From: Yoonia sediminilitoris
GTDB taxonomy: Bacteria; Pseudomonadota; Alphaproteobacteria; Rhodobacterales; Rhodobacteraceae
Reading direction: 5' to 3'
Assembly (NCBI RefSeq): GCF_003058085.1
Contig: NZ_QBUD01000001.1
Span: 248,001-312,000 of the forward strand
DNA length: 64,000 nucleotides
In this document: positions 44,896-54,788 of the stretch, in pieces
How positions within the stretch are numbered: the first letter of the stretch is position 1
Layout of the letters: every line of letters starts with the position of its first letter
Made by a program: the position numbers and the translations under genes
The notes under the pieces: generated by a model
What the model was told of the DNA's origin: nothing
What the model saw: only the letters and a program-made list of their open reading frames with translations
Database searches by the model: none

Positions 44896-47091
44896 TCAGG
44901 CGGCTTTCGCCTCTCCGGCGAAGCGTTTGTAAAAGCTTTGCCCCTTGTCCGCCATTTCACGCAGCAAAGCCGGTGTAGAAAAGCGTGGGCCAAATCGGGC
45001 TGCAAGATGATCGCAGCGTTCGGCGGCATAGGCGCTGCCCAGCATGTCCAGCCAGCTGAACGGCCCGCCTGTCCATGGCGCAAAGCCCCAGCCAAGGATC
45101 GCGCCTACGTCGCCTTCGCGGATGTCTTCCAGCACATTTTCCTCAAGCGCGCGCACGGCCTCAAGCACCTGCGCGAACATCAGACGATGCTGCACTGTGA
45201 TCAGATCAGGCTGATCTTCGGCGTGTGGATATTTCTCTGCCAGCCCTTGCCAAAGTCCCTGGCGCTTTCCTTTTTCGTCGTACTCGTAAAAACCCGCATT
45301 CGATTTGCGGCCCAGCCGCCCCTCGTCGAACATCCAGAAAATGATCTCGTCGACGTCATTGTCGGGGTAGGCGTCGCCCATCGCGGCCTTGGTCGCCTTG
45401 GCAATCTTGGCACCCAGATCAATCGAGGTTTCATCGACCAGTTGCAGCGGCCCCAAAGGCATACCCAATTGGCGGGCCGCGTTTTCGATCAGGGCCGGTG
45501 CCACCCCTTCTTGGACCATCCGCATCCCTTCGTTGATGTAAGGAATGATGCAGCGGTTGGCATAGAAGTACCGTTCGTCGTTCACCACAATCGGCGTCTT
45601 GCGGATCTGGCGCACGTAATCGAGCGCTTTTGCCACGGCCACATCACCTGTGGCCTTGCCCTTGATGATTTCCACCAGCAGCATCTTGTCTACAGGGCTG
45701 AAGAAGTGGATGCCGATGAACTTTTCAGGATCGTTTGACGCTTTGGCCAATTCAGTGATCGGCAGGGTCGATGTGTTTGTCGCAAAGATGCAATCGGGGC
45801 CGGTGACAGCCTGCACTTTGGCGGTGACGTCGGCCTTGACGCCGGGGTCCTCGAACACGGCTTCCACGATCAGGTCGCAGTCTTTCAACGCGTCGTAATC
45901 TGTGGTGGCGTTGATCAGGCCAAGCACGGCCTCTTTCTTTTCTGGGGTCGCTTTCTTGCGCGAAATCCCTTTGTCCATATAGGTGGTTGTGTAGGATTTG
46001 CCCTTGTCGGCGGCCTCTTGTGTGCTGTCGATCAGGACCACTTTGATCCCTGCGAGCGCAGAGACCAGCGCGATGCCCGCGCCCATCATGCCCGCGCCGA
46101 TGACGCCGACCTGTTTGACTTTCTGGTCAGGGGCGGCCGGGCGGTTGGCGCCTTTTTCCAGCGCCTCCTTGTTGATGAACAAGCTGCGGATCATCGCGGA
46201 TGAACTGGGGTTCATCAGGATGTTGGTGAAATAGCGCGCCTCGATTTTCAACGCGGTATCGAATGGCACCAGCGCCCCTTCGTAGACGGCAGACAAGAGC
46301 GCCTTGGCAGCGGGGAACGCGCCTTGGGTTTTGCCGTTGACCATCGCGGATGCCCCGACAAAGGTCATGAAGCCCGCGGGGTGATAGGGCGTGCCGCCGG
46401 GCATTTTGTAGCCTTTTTCGTCCCAAGGTTTGACGATCTTGGGCTCAGACAGAATCCACTCTTTGGCTTTGGCCAGCAATTCCTCAGCGGGGACAACTTC
46501 GTCGATGACACCTGCGGCCTTGGCTTTTTGGGGGTCGTTCAGCTTGCCCTCAAGCAGCAGGGGTGACGCGGCCATCGCGCCCATCTTGCGCACCAGACGT
46601 GTCGTGCCACCGGCACCGGGGAAGATGCCGACCATAATCTCGGGCAGGCCGATCTTGGCCTTGGGGTTGTCGGCAGCAAAGATGCGGTGACACGCCAGCG
46701 GCAGTTCCAGACCGATCCCAAGGGCCGTGCCGGGCAGGGCGGCTGCAATTGGCTTGCCGCCCTTGTTGGTCTTGGGGTCCATGCCCGCGCGTTCCAGACG
46801 GCGCAGCATCTTGTGGCCGTTCATGGTGAAGTCAAACAACCCTTGCTCCGGATTGTCGCCGCTTTCTTCGCGGATACTGGCTAGCACATTCAGGTCCATG
46901 CCGCCTGCAAATGTGTCTTTGCCAGAGGTGATGATAATGCCTTTTACCGCATCATCGGCCAATGCCTGTTCTGCGAGCTCCGAAAGCTGGGCCATTGACT
47001 CGCGGCTCATCACGTTCATGGATTTGCCGACCGTGTCCCAGACGATCGTTGCCACGCCGTCGGCGTCTTTGGTCATTGTAAAGTCGGTCAC
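44896..47091 (-). CDS. fadJ: Fatty acid oxidation enzyme: enoyl-CoA hydratase and 3-hydroxyacyl-CoA dehydrogenase
   Basis: Two consecutive beta-oxidation steps in one protein of 731 residues. Residues up to about 190 form the crotonase fold (GIIITSGKDTFAGGMDL, ALPGTALGIGLELPLACH, GLPEIMVGIFPGAGGTTRL). From about residue 325 comes the Rossmann 3-hydroxyacyl-CoA dehydrogenase (VGVIGAGMMGAGIALVSA, FATNTSTLPITELA, GIHFFSPVDKMLLVEIIKG), followed by the C-terminal dimer domains. The GTG at 47091 was chosen since AAGGAG is 7 bases upstream; an ATG 5 codons later is in frame. Its partner thiolase lies upstream with one small gene between. fadB is an equally valid name. Confidence 0.94.
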   Translation of the reverse strand: MTDFTMTKDADGVATIVWDTVGKSMNVMSRESMAQLSELAEQALADDAVKGIIITSGKDTFAGGMDLNVLASIREESGDNPEQGLFDFTMNGHKMLRRLERAGMDPKTNKGGKPIAAALPGTALGIGLELPLACHRIFAADNPKAKIGLPEIMVGIFPGAGGTTRLVRKMGAMAASPLLLEGKLNDPQKAKAAGVIDEVVPAEELLAKAKEWILSEPKIVKPWDEKGYKMPGGTPYHPAGFMTFVGASAMVNGKTQGAFPAAKALLSAVYEGALVPFDTALKIEARYFTNILMNPSSSAMIRSLFINKEALEKGANRPAAPDQKVKQVGVIGAGMMGAGIALVSALAGIKVVLIDSTQEAADKGKSYTTTYMDKGISRKKATPEKKEAVLGLINATTDYDALKDCDLIVEAVFEDPGVKADVTAKVQAVTGPDCIFATNTSTLPITELAKASNDPEKFIGIHFFSPVDKMLLVEIIKGKATGDVAVAKALDYVRQIRKTPIVVNDERYFYANRCIIPYINEGMRMVQEGVAPALIENAARQLGMPLGPLQLVDETSIDLGAKIAKATKAAMGDAYPDNDVDEIIFWMFDEGRLGRKSNAGFYEYDEKGKRQGLWQGLAEKYPHAEDQPDLITVQHRLMFAQVLEAVRALEENVLEDIREGDVGAILGWGFAPWTGGPFSWLDMLGSAYAAERCDHLAARFGPRFSTPALLREMADKGQSFYKRFAGEAKAA

Positions 47092-47092
47092 T

Positions 47093-47587
47093 CTAGGTCT
47101 CCTTGGCCGTTGGGCTGTTTGTTCCTTTGTCGGGCTGTTCGCTGCCCTGTTGCTGCACCGCCCTGAGGGCATGGCGCACGCTTGAATTACGCTTTGCGCG
47201 ATTGAACGCAGAGGACAGAAGCCACTGTCCTTCAATCCGGTGCATCATGCATTCGACCTCGAAAGGTGGCGTCAACTGGACAGCGTCCCGCATCAGACGC
47301 GAAACATGCGTTCCCTTGATGCAACAACCCTCGAGAAACTGCGCTTCGAGGCAGCGCCGATGATAGATATTCATCCCTATCTGCTTGGAGTAATCCAAAT
47401 GGCGCTGAAACACCTTTTTCATCTCATCCACTGTTTGAATGACGAAACTTTCATCGGGCGTCGTGATCTCGTGCGGTAGCCGGATATGCTGTTGGAACGC
47501 CAAGAAATCGCCCGCATTATAGGCGTCGGTCAGACGGTCAAGCAGGCCTTGATAGATCACCTTTGCCGTTTGATCGCTTCGTCCCAC
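47093..47587 (-). CDS. Small hypothetical protein within the beta-oxidation operon
   Basis: Protein of 164 residues from the GTG at 47587, which overlaps the 3' end of the thiolase gene, to a TAG one base before the FadJ start. The N-terminal half (YQGLLDRLTDAYNAGDFLAF, then LPHEITTPDESFVI) and the later VECMMHRIEGQWLLSSAFNR resemble an NTF2/SnoaL-like cone fold, often a small enzyme or ligand-binding module. The gene fills the space between thiolase and FadJ exactly, and the FadJ ribosome-binding site lies in its end. Homology not recognised with certainty; the start has no good ribosome-binding site. Confidence 0.65.
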   Translation of the reverse strand: MGRSDQTAKVIYQGLLDRLTDAYNAGDFLAFQQHIRLPHEITTPDESFVIQTVDEMKKVFQRHLDYSKQIGMNIYHRRCLEAQFLEGCCIKGTHVSRLMRDAVQLTPPFEVECMMHRIEGQWLLSSAFNRAKRNSSVRHALRAVQQQGSEQPDKGTNSPTAKET

Positions 47588-47591
47588 AGTA

Positions 47592-48803
47592 TCAGACCCG
47601 TTCAATGATAGTTGCAGCCCCCATCCCGGACGCGATGCACAGCGTTGCCAGTCCGGTGCCTTTGCCCGTCCGCTCCAACTCGTCCAGCAGTGTGCCGATG
47701 ATGATGGCACCTGTGGCCCCCAGCGGGTGGCCCATCGCGATGGAGCCGCCGTTGACGTTCACCAGACTGTCGTCCACGTCAAAGGCCTGCATGAAACGCA
47801 TGACCACGGATGCAAAGGCCTCGTTCACTTCGAACAGGTCGATGTCACTGATCGACATGCCATTGTCGGCCAGGATTTTTTCTGTGACGGGGACCGGACC
47901 GGTCAGCATGATGGTCGGGTCTGTCCCGATCTTGGCTGTGGCCTTGATCCGGGCGCGGGGCTTGATCCCGTGCGCTTCGCCCCATTCCTTGTTCGCGATC
48001 AGCACACCTGCGGCCCCGTCCACGATGCCGGACGAATTGCCCGCATGGTGGATGTGGTTGATCCGCTCAAGATGCGGGTATTTCATCAAGGCGACCTTAT
48101 CAAAGCCGGGCATGGCTTCGCCCATCGCCTGAAACGCGGGGTTCAGGGCACCCAGCGACTGCATGTCGGTGCCGGGGCGCATATATTCGTCCTGATCAAG
48201 GATCAGCAGACCGTTTAGATCTTTGACGGGCACAATGGATTTTGCGAACCGCTTGTCTTCCCATGCTTTGGCGGCGCGTTGCTGGCTTTTGACAGCCAGC
48301 GCATCGGCCTCATCGCGGCTGAACCCATATTCGGTGGCGATGATATCGGCAGAAATCCCCTGTGGGACAAAATAGGTTTCCATCGCGATGGACGGATCAA
48401 CCGCAATCGCTGCCCCGTCAGAGCCCATGGCAACGCGGCCCATCATTTCGACGCCGCCTGCAATGTATGCCTGACCGGCACCGCCCTTAACCTGATTGGC
48501 GGCCAGATTCACGGCTTCCATGCCCGACGCACAAAAGCGGTTGATCGCCAGACCGGGAATGCTTTCATCCAGATCGGACGCCAGCACGGCGGTTCGCGCC
48601 AGACAGCCGCCCTGTTCGCCCACTTGTGTGACGTTGCCCCAGATCACATCTTCGACGGCGTGCCCTTCAAGGTTGTTCCGCTCTTTCAGCGCGTTCAGCA
48701 CGCCAGCCGACAGGCGGGCCGATGTGACCTCGTGCAGGCTGCCGTCCTTACGCCCCTTGCCGCGCGGGGTGCGCACAGTGTCATAGATATAGGCTTCGGT
48801 CAT
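47592..48803 (-). CDS. fadA: Acetyl-CoA C-acyltransferase (thiolase)
   Basis: Cleaves 3-ketoacyl-CoA to acetyl-CoA and shortened acyl-CoA. The protein of 403 residues has the nucleophilic Cys in NRFCASGMEAVNLAA, the conserved NVNGGSIAMGHPLGATGA with the catalytic His, and the second Cys in CIASGMGAA. AYIYDTVRTPRGKG is the usual N terminus. It belongs with the FadJ-type subunit, and an acyl-CoA dehydrogenase lies upstream after a GST. Confidence 0.95.
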   Translation of the reverse strand: MTEAYIYDTVRTPRGKGRKDGSLHEVTSARLSAGVLNALKERNNLEGHAVEDVIWGNVTQVGEQGGCLARTAVLASDLDESIPGLAINRFCASGMEAVNLAANQVKGGAGQAYIAGGVEMMGRVAMGSDGAAIAVDPSIAMETYFVPQGISADIIATEYGFSRDEADALAVKSQQRAAKAWEDKRFAKSIVPVKDLNGLLILDQDEYMRPGTDMQSLGALNPAFQAMGEAMPGFDKVALMKYPHLERINHIHHAGNSSGIVDGAAGVLIANKEWGEAHGIKPRARIKATAKIGTDPTIMLTGPVPVTEKILADNGMSISDIDLFEVNEAFASVVMRFMQAFDVDDSLVNVNGGSIAMGHPLGATGAIIIGTLLDELERTGKGTGLATLCIASGMGAATIIERV

Positions 48804-48814
48804 TATGTCCTCCG

Positions 48815-49450
48815 TTAGGCCCGGTCAGCAGGTGAGCCGGGCATCAAGTCGTATGGGTGTTTCCAACCGGGCTGGGCTGCGATTGCGTCAAGCCAGCGGT
48901 CGATATGGGGGAACGCCTTGCGGTCGAATGTGAATTCTTCGGGATAGAACAGGTACCCGGCGCAGGCGATATCGGCGATTGTGATTTCATCACTGGCCAG
49001 CCAGTCGCGGCCATCCAACTGTGTTTCCATTACCTTGAGCGCGGATTTCAGGCGCATGGCCATGAAGCCGATGACATCGGCGCTGCGCTTGGCTTCGGGC
49101 AGGAAGTTCATGTTAAAGCGCAATCCACCCGCCACACCCGACACCTTGTGGTTGTCAAAGAACATCCAGCGCAGCACCTCGCGGCGTTCAGCGGCAGATT
49201 TGCCGCCCAGTTTGCCGGATTTGGAACTGATGTAATCCTGAATGACCCCCGATTGGGTCAGAATGACGTCACCATCTTCCAGAACAGGAACTTCGCCCAT
49301 GATATTCAGCGCAAGGAATTCCGGCGTGCGCGTCGCACCATTGAAGAAATCCACATAGACAGGTTCCCAAGCCTGATCGGCGAGGGTCAGGGTCAGGGCA
49401 GCCTTGTATGCGTTCCCGCTTTCACCAAAACAGTGTAATTTCATAGACAT
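48815..49450 (-). CDS. Glutathione S-transferase
   Basis: Protein of 211 residues. The thioredoxin-like N half (MKLHCFGESGNAYKAALTL, NIMGEVPVLEDGDVILTQSG with the cis-Pro and glutathione-binding Ser region) and an all-helical C half (LDGRDWLASDEITIADIACA) fit the family. ATG at 49450 has GGGAGG nine bases upstream; an ATG at 49444 is the other candidate. Its position in a beta-oxidation cluster suggests detoxification or isomerisation of a reactive acid, which is inference. Confidence 0.9.
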   Translation of the reverse strand: MSMKLHCFGESGNAYKAALTLTLADQAWEPVYVDFFNGATRTPEFLALNIMGEVPVLEDGDVILTQSGVIQDYISSKSGKLGGKSAAERREVLRWMFFDNHKVSGVAGGLRFNMNFLPEAKRSADVIGFMAMRLKSALKVMETQLDGRDWLASDEITIADIACAGYLFYPEEFTFDRKAFPHIDRWLDAIAAQPGWKHPYDLMPGSPADRA

Positions 49451-49508
49451 GAACAAGGCCTCCCAACCTACGGCGGGTGCACCAATGCGGCGCGCCCTTT
49501 CGGTGAGC

Positions 49509-51284
49509 TTAGAAGTTTGCCGCGTCGAGCGCCATCACAGTATCGCCACCCGAATTGATCCGGGCCAGATGCATCGCTGTCGATGGCAACTGGCGCGCCA
49601 TGTAGTAGCGACCGGTTGCGATCTTGGTCTCGTAAAACGCTTTGTCCGAGGCCCCGGCATCCAGCGCCTCTTGTGCCGCTTTCGCCATCCGCGCCCACAT
49701 CAAACCAAGGCAGACATGCCCCATCATGTGCATGAAATCATATGACCCCGACAATGCATTGTTCGGCTTTGTCGCATTCTGCATGAAGTACATGCCAGCC
49801 GCCTGCAAATCCTTTGACGCGGCCTTGAGCGGGTCAAGGAAGTCTTTTTTCAGGGCTTCATTGCCTTCGTTTTCCTTGAGGAAAGTTTTGACCATCTCAA
49901 AGAATCCCATCACATGTTTGCCGCCGTCCTGTGCCAGCTTGCGGCCCACAAGATCAAGTGCCTGCACGCCGTTCGCCCCTTCGTAGATCATCGCGATGCG
50001 CGCGTCGCGGGCATATTGGGACATGCCCCATTCTTCGATATAGCCATGCCCGCCGTAAATCTGCTGCGCGGCGATAGCATATTCAAAGCCCTTGTCGGTC
50101 AGGAAACCTTTCAACACAGGCGTCATCAGGGAAATCAGTCCGTCTGCATCCTTGTCGCTGTTCCGGTGCGCGCGGTCAATCAGATAGGCACCCCAGAGCG
50201 TAAAGGCACGCGCGCCTTCAACAAAGCTTTTCTGGTCCATCAAGTTGCGACGAATATCGGGATGCACGATCAACGGGTCTGCAGGGCCATCAGGGTTCTT
50301 TGGCCCTGTCACGTCGCGCCCTTGCAGGCGGTCGTTGGCATAGGCGACAGCGTTCTGATAGGCACTTTCGGCCTGCGCATAGCCTTGCAGGCCAACGCCG
50401 AGCCGGGCTTCGTTCATCATTGTGAACATCGCACGCATGCCTTTGTGTTCTTCTCCAACCAGATAACCGGTCGCGTCGTCATAATTCATCACACAGGTCG
50501 AATTGCCGTGGATGCCCATTTTCTCTTCGATGCTGCCGACGGCTACGCCGTTGCGGGCACCAAGGGACCCGTCTTCGTTCACGAGGAACTTGGGCACGAT
50601 GAAAAGCGATACACCTTTGATACCCTCTGGCCCGCCTTCGATCTTGGCAAGCACGAGGTGGATGATGTTTTCGGCCATGTCATGCTCACCCGCCGAGATG
50701 AAAATCTTCTGGCCGGTGATCTTGTAAGAGCCATCTGCCTGCGGGACGGCTTTGGTGCGCATCAGGCCCAGGTCCGTGCCGCAGTGCGGTTCTGTCAGGT
50801 TCATGGTGCCGGTCCATTCACATGTGACCATCTTGGGCAGGTATGTCTGTTTTTGCGCGTCCGAACCGTGGGCGTGGATCGCCGAATAGGCCCCGTGGGT
50901 CAGGCCCTGATACATGTTGAACGCCATATTGGCGGACACAAACGGCTCTTGCGCTGCGGAATGCATCACATAGGGCAGGCCCTGACCGCCATATTCCGGG
51001 TCGCAATCCATCGCGGTCCAGCCGCCCTCTTTCATTTGCTCAAAGGCTGCTTTGAAGCCTGTCGGCGTACGAACGACGCCGTTTTCCAGCGTGCAACCTT
51101 CGGTGTCGCCGACCACATTCAGCGGGTGCAGGACCTCGGCTGCGATCCGGCCAGCCTCTTCGATCACCGCGCCTGTGAAATCGCGGTCTAGGTCATCGAA
51201 ACCGGGGATATCCTGTTCGCTGACGTTCAGCAGATCATGCAGGACAAACTGAAGATCTTTGGTCGGCGCATTATAAATCGGCAT
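49509..51284 (-). CDS. Acyl-CoA dehydrogenase
   Basis: FAD enzyme of 591 residues for the first step of beta-oxidation. It is the long type with a C-terminal extra domain: [37 protein letters not shown], and [19 protein letters not shown] with the catalytic Glu region. It opens [20 protein letters not shown], as in the family. GGAGAG lies 8 bases before the ATG at 51284. Chain length is not predictable. Two MerR-type genes upstream point to shared control. Confidence 0.94.
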   Translation of the reverse strand: MPIYNAPTKDLQFVLHDLLNVSEQDIPGFDDLDRDFTGAVIEEAGRIAAEVLHPLNVVGDTEGCTLENGVVRTPTGFKAAFEQMKEGGWTAMDCDPEYGGQGLPYVMHSAAQEPFVSANMAFNMYQGLTHGAYSAIHAHGSDAQKQTYLPKMVTCEWTGTMNLTEPHCGTDLGLMRTKAVPQADGSYKITGQKIFISAGEHDMAENIIHLVLAKIEGGPEGIKGVSLFIVPKFLVNEDGSLGARNGVAVGSIEEKMGIHGNSTCVMNYDDATGYLVGEEHKGMRAMFTMMNEARLGVGLQGYAQAESAYQNAVAYANDRLQGRDVTGPKNPDGPADPLIVHPDIRRNLMDQKSFVEGARAFTLWGAYLIDRAHRNSDKDADGLISLMTPVLKGFLTDKGFEYAIAAQQIYGGHGYIEEWGMSQYARDARIAMIYEGANGVQALDLVGRKLAQDGGKHVMGFFEMVKTFLKENEGNEALKKDFLDPLKAASKDLQAAGMYFMQNATKPNNALSGSYDFMHMMGHVCLGLMWARMAKAAQEALDAGASDKAFYETKIATGRYYMARQLPSTAMHLARINSGGDTVMALDAANF

Positions 51285-51324
51285 GTGGGGGTCTCTCCGT
51301 TTCGGTCGATGTGGCGGCGGCGGC

Positions 51325-51726
51325 TTAGGCCGCAGCACCTTTTTTCCTGGCAAGTTCGGCAAGGCGATTTTCGCCCCATGCCATTTGTTCTTTCATTTCG
51401 GCGATGGCGTCTTCCAATTCGGCCTTTTGCGCTTCCATGTCGGCAAGATGGCTCTTTGCCAGTTCGTAACTGCGTGAAAGCTGGGCTTCTTGTCCGTCGT
51501 TCATATGATACAGGTCCAATAGCTGGCGAATATCCTCAAGGCTGAAGCCAAACCGCTTGCCGCGCAGGATCAGCTTGAGCCGGGCCCGGTCGCGACGGGT
51601 GAACAGGCGCTTTTGTCCTTCACGGATCGGGAACAGAAGCTCCTTGGTTTCATAGAACCGCAAAGTGCGTGGAGTGACGCCGAAGGTGTCACACATTTCT
51701 CGAATATTCATTGTTTCATTTGTCAT
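51325..51726 (-). CDS. MerR-type transcriptional regulator (first of two)
   Basis: Protein of 133 residues. The winged helix DNA-binding domain covers residues 1-75 ([21 protein letters not shown], then [19 protein letters not shown]), followed by a coiled coil to about residue 125 and a short tail. There is no C-terminal ligand domain or Cys pair for metals. LiuR-like regulators of branched-chain and fatty-acid breakdown in proteobacteria are of this class, and the next gene in the same direction is the acyl-CoA dehydrogenase. Likely a repressor released by an acyl-CoA, which is inference. Confidence 0.88.
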   Translation of the reverse strand: MTNETMNIREMCDTFGVTPRTLRFYETKELLFPIREGQKRLFTRRDRARLKLILRGKRFGFSLEDIRQLLDLYHMNDGQEAQLSRSYELAKSHLADMEAQKAELEDAIAEMKEQMAWGENRLAELARKKGAAA

Positions 51727-51796
51727 TGGCTTTGACCTTATGCGTGTTGGAATGACTCGCACCTGTAATTTGTGCTGCCATCTTACAAGCAAAGCT

Positions 51797-51824
51797 GACG
51801 TTAACGTAAACGTAACGTGGCGTC
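51797..51824. promoter_or_regulatory. Candidate operator: ACGT cluster before merR
   Basis: GACGTTAACGTAAACGTAAC, with four ACGT cores at 51798, 51804, 51810 and 51815, contains the 10-base palindrome ACGTTAACGT. It stands 71 bases before the start of the first MerR gene. The spacing of six or five bases is tighter than one helical turn, so only two sites at a time can be used. MerR-type regulators bind palindromes in their own promoters. Confidence 0.5.
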
Positions 51825-51996
51825 ACAAAGGCGTTGACGAAAGGTCAGCAAAACTGACGCTGGGTCATGCGTAATTTTGTAAGTGGGACGCGGCAGGGCA
51901 TTTGCCCCTCAGAGCATGACTTCGATAACGGTTGGCTGGCGGCTATTGGCTGTGCCAATCACAGCAAAATGCATTTTGGGACTGCGATTTGCTGAC

Positions 51997-52365
51997 CTAT
52001 CTGAGGGTTTGCGCGGTCTCATTGCGCAAGGATTTCAGCTCTGCGAGCGTATCTTCCAGCTGTTTTTTCTGTTCCTGCAGTTCAATCATCTGGCGATCGG
52101 CAAGGGTGATCCATTCGCGCATCTGGGCTTCGGTGCCCTGTTGTTCGTAGATCAGAAGCCACTGCCTGATGTCTTCCAATGCAAAGCCGAACCGACGCCC
52201 GCGCAGGATCAACGTCATGCGCGCCATCTCCTTTGGGCCATAAAAGCGGGACCGCCCTTGCTTTTCGGGGTGCAGCAATTCGATGTACTCATAGTAGCGC
52301 AGCGTGCGCGGCGTGACGTCGAATTCGGCGCACATTTCTTTGAATGAAAGGCGTGTTTCTGTCAT
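51997..52365 (-). CDS. MerR-type transcriptional regulator (second of two)
   Basis: Protein of 122 residues, a paralogue of the regulator 270 bases downstream: FDVTPRTLRYYEYIELLHP, then LILRGRRFGFALEDIRQWL against the same positions, and a C-terminal coiled coil (MIELQEQKKQLEDTLAEL). AAGGGAG lies 7 bases before the ATG at 52365. It is divergent from the two PaaI thioesterases. With two similar DNA-binding domains, heterodimers or separate sites are possible. Confidence 0.88.
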   Translation of the reverse strand: MTETRLSFKEMCAEFDVTPRTLRYYEYIELLHPEKQGRSRFYGPKEMARMTLILRGRRFGFALEDIRQWLLIYEQQGTEAQMREWITLADRQMIELQEQKKQLEDTLAELKSLRNETAQTLR

Positions 52366-52538
52366 CCGCTGCTCCCTTGGGTGTATTCTAGCGAGAAGCT
52401 TTAGGCTGGGCAACGGCGGGAATGATCATAATCCGTCGGTATGAGGTGCTTTGGCAATCGGGGCTGCAAAATGGGGGTTGCGGTCCGCGCCGCGCATGAC
52501 AAGTTGTGCTTCAAAGCTCGGACAACAGAAAGCCTGCC

Positions 52539-52979
52539 ATGTCAGATGAAAGCGCTAGCAGCCGCGAAAAGATCGCGCGGCAGTTCATAGAGGCGATCCC
52601 GCATTCCCGTGCGCTTGGCATGACGCTCGGCGAAATTGGCGCGGGCCGGGCTGTTATTGGCATGGATTACGACGAACGGTTTATTGGTGATCCGGAAACC
52701 GGTGTATTGCACGGTGGCGCGGTGTCCGCCCTGATGGACACATGCGGCGGGGCGGCTGTCATGGTGCACCCCGATGCGCCGCTGGGCACGGCGACGATCA
52801 GCTTGCGGATTGACTATATGCGGGCCGCCACACCGGGCCAGCGGATCACGGCAACCGCCGAATGCTATCACGTGACGCGATCAGTCGCTTTTGTGCGGGC
52901 GACGGCAGTCGATTCTGATGCGTCCCGTCCGGTGGCAACGGCCACAGGCACATTCACCGTTGAAAGGCCAAAATCATGA
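52539..52979 (+). CDS. PaaI-type hotdog thioesterase (first)
   Basis: Protein of 146 residues with the hotdog fold; VLHGGAVSALMDTCGGAAVM is the family helix with the HGG motif, and LRIDYMRAATPGQRITATAE is the following strand. It hydrolyses acyl-CoA thioesters. The start is the ATG at 52539; AGAAAG upstream is weak. It overlaps the second thioesterase by ATGA. Confidence 0.88.
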   Translation: MSDESASSREKIARQFIEAIPHSRALGMTLGEIGAGRAVIGMDYDERFIGDPETGVLHGGAVSALMDTCGGAAVMVHPDAPLGTATISLRIDYMRAATPGQRITATAECYHVTRSVAFVRATAVDSDASRPVATATGTFTVERPKS

Positions 52980-53470
52980 GCCGCCGTCCAGAGCCTGTGC
53001 AGGTCGTCAAGCAGCGCCGTGATGCGGCTTTGCAATCGCTTGTCGCGCGTGTGCCCTACATGCAATTTCTGGGGATCACGATTGACCGGCGCGGCGATGA
53101 GCTGACCGGCGTTCTGGCCTTTGACGAGGCCCTGATCGGCAACCCGATGCTGCCCGCCCTGCACGGTGGCGTGACCGCTGCCTTTCTGGAAATGACCGCC
53201 ATCATGGAACTGAGCTGGGCCATGGTCTGGGAAGACATGGAGGGCGGCAAGACGGCAGAGGCTGCACCGGAAATTCACCTGCCCAAGACCATCGACTTCA
53301 CCGTGGATTACCTGCGCACCGGCCTGCCGCGCGACGCTTATGCGCGCGCAACCGTGAACCGGTCGGGCCGCCGTTATGCATCTGTGCAGGTCGAGGCGTG
53401 GCAAGACAATCGCAGCCGTCTTTTTGCGCAAGCCACCGGGCATTTTCTGATGCCCAAACGTGATGGCTGA
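52976..53470 (+). CDS. PaaI-type hotdog thioesterase (second)
   Basis: Protein of 164 residues, another hotdog protein: ALHGGVTAAFLEMTAIMEL as the family helix and IDFTVDYLRTGLPRDAYARA as the strand. It is more distant from the first. Acyl-CoA release near a beta-oxidation cluster is the likely role. The 3' end overlaps the MATE gene by eight bases. Confidence 0.85.
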   Translation: MSRRPEPVQVVKQRRDAALQSLVARVPYMQFLGITIDRRGDELTGVLAFDEALIGNPMLPALHGGVTAAFLEMTAIMELSWAMVWEDMEGGKTAEAAPEIHLPKTIDFTVDYLRTGLPRDAYARATVNRSGRRYASVQVEAWQDNRSRLFAQATGHFLMPKRDG

Positions 53471-54788
53471 CACGATCACGCATCGGCGTGTTCTGACCAT
53501 CGCGCTGCCAATCGTATTGTCGAACGCCACAGTGCCCATTCTTGGAGTGGTCGATACCGGCGTGATCGGGCAAATGGGCGAGGCCGCGCCGATTGGTGCC
53601 GTGGGCATCGGTGCCATCATTCTGACCGCAATCTACTGGATTTTCGGGTTTCTGCGGATGGGCACTTCTGGGCTGACTGCACAGGCCACTGGCGCAGGCC
53701 GCTCGGGCGAGGTCGCAGCCCTGTTGACCCGGTCCCTGATTATCGGGGTTGGGGCAGGGGTGATCATCATTGCATCGCAAGCCCTGCTGTTTGCCGGGGC
53801 CTTTGCGTTGTCACCCGCCAGCGCGGAAGTCGAAGGGCTTGCCCGCCAATATATGGCGATCCGGGTTTGGTCCGCGCCTGCGATTATTGCACTTTACGGC
53901 GTCACGGGCTGGTTGATCGGGCAGGAACGCACCCGCGCTGTGTTCATGATCCAACTGCTGATGAACGGGACCAATATCGTGCTGGATCTCGTCTTTGTCC
54001 TGCACATGGGGTGGGGCGTGCCGGGTGTCGCATGGGCCACGTTCATTGCGGAATGGTCCGGTGTCCTGCTGGGCCTTTGGCTGTGTCGCGATGCGTTCCG
54101 GGTGCCTGCATGGTGCGACTGGCCGCGTGTGTTTGACCGGGAACGTCTGGTCAATATGGCGGTGGTGAACACTGATATCCTGATCCGCTCTGTCCTGTTG
54201 CAGGCCATATTTGTCAGCTTCCTGTTTTTCGGGGCGCGCTTTGGTGACGTGCAACTGGCGGCAAATCACATACTGCTGCAATTTCTCGAAGTCACGGCCT
54301 ATGCGATGGACGGCTTTGCCGTCGCGGCAGAGGCGCTGGTGGGCAATGCGCTGGGCGCGCGTTCCACCGCGTCGCTCCGGCGCAGCGCCCTTCTGACCAG
54401 TTTTTGGGGGGCTGTCACCGGGGGCGTGCTGGCCCTGTCGTTTGTGGTCTTTGGCCCGGGTCTTGTGGCGATCATGGCAAAGAACGTGCCGGTGCAAGAG
54501 GCCGCCGGGGTTTTCCTGCCCTATATGGTCGCGGCCCCCATTGTCGGGGTGGCGGCGTGGATGTTGGATGGCATATTCATCGGGGCGACCCGCACGACAG
54601 ACATGCGCAACATGATGATCCTGTCTGCGATCATCTATTTCGTGGCCGTGATCCCGTTGATGGCGATTTGGGGTAATCACGGTTTATGGCTGGGGTTGTT
54701 GCTCAGCTTTGTCGTGCGTGGCGCGACATTGGGCTGGAAGTACCCGGGGCTTGAGGCGTCAGCGTCAGAGCCAGTCAGAGCGGCCTGA
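53463..54788 (+). CDS. MATE family efflux transporter (DinF-like)
   Basis: Multidrug/cation antiporter of 441 residues and twelve hydrophobic segments. It opens [20 protein letters not shown], then [14 protein letters not shown], the helix 1 to 2 region of DinF-type proteins; a second family mark is [22 protein letters not shown]. The ATG at 53463 is preferred over a GTG one codon earlier. Its end overlaps the convergent pyrD gene by 24 bases. Substrate unknown. Confidence 0.92.
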   Translation: MADTITHRRVLTIALPIVLSNATVPILGVVDTGVIGQMGEAAPIGAVGIGAIILTAIYWIFGFLRMGTSGLTAQATGAGRSGEVAALLTRSLIIGVGAGVIIIASQALLFAGAFALSPASAEVEGLARQYMAIRVWSAPAIIALYGVTGWLIGQERTRAVFMIQLLMNGTNIVLDLVFVLHMGWGVPGVAWATFIAEWSGVLLGLWLCRDAFRVPAWCDWPRVFDRERLVNMAVVNTDILIRSVLLQAIFVSFLFFGARFGDVQLAANHILLQFLEVTAYAMDGFAVAAEALVGNALGARSTASLRRSALLTSFWGAVTGGVLALSFVVFGPGLVAIMAKNVPVQEAAGVFLPYMVAAPIVGVAAWMLDGIFIGATRTTDMRNMMILSAIIYFVAVIPLMAIWGNHGLWLGLLLSFVVRGATLGWKYPGLEASASEPVRAA

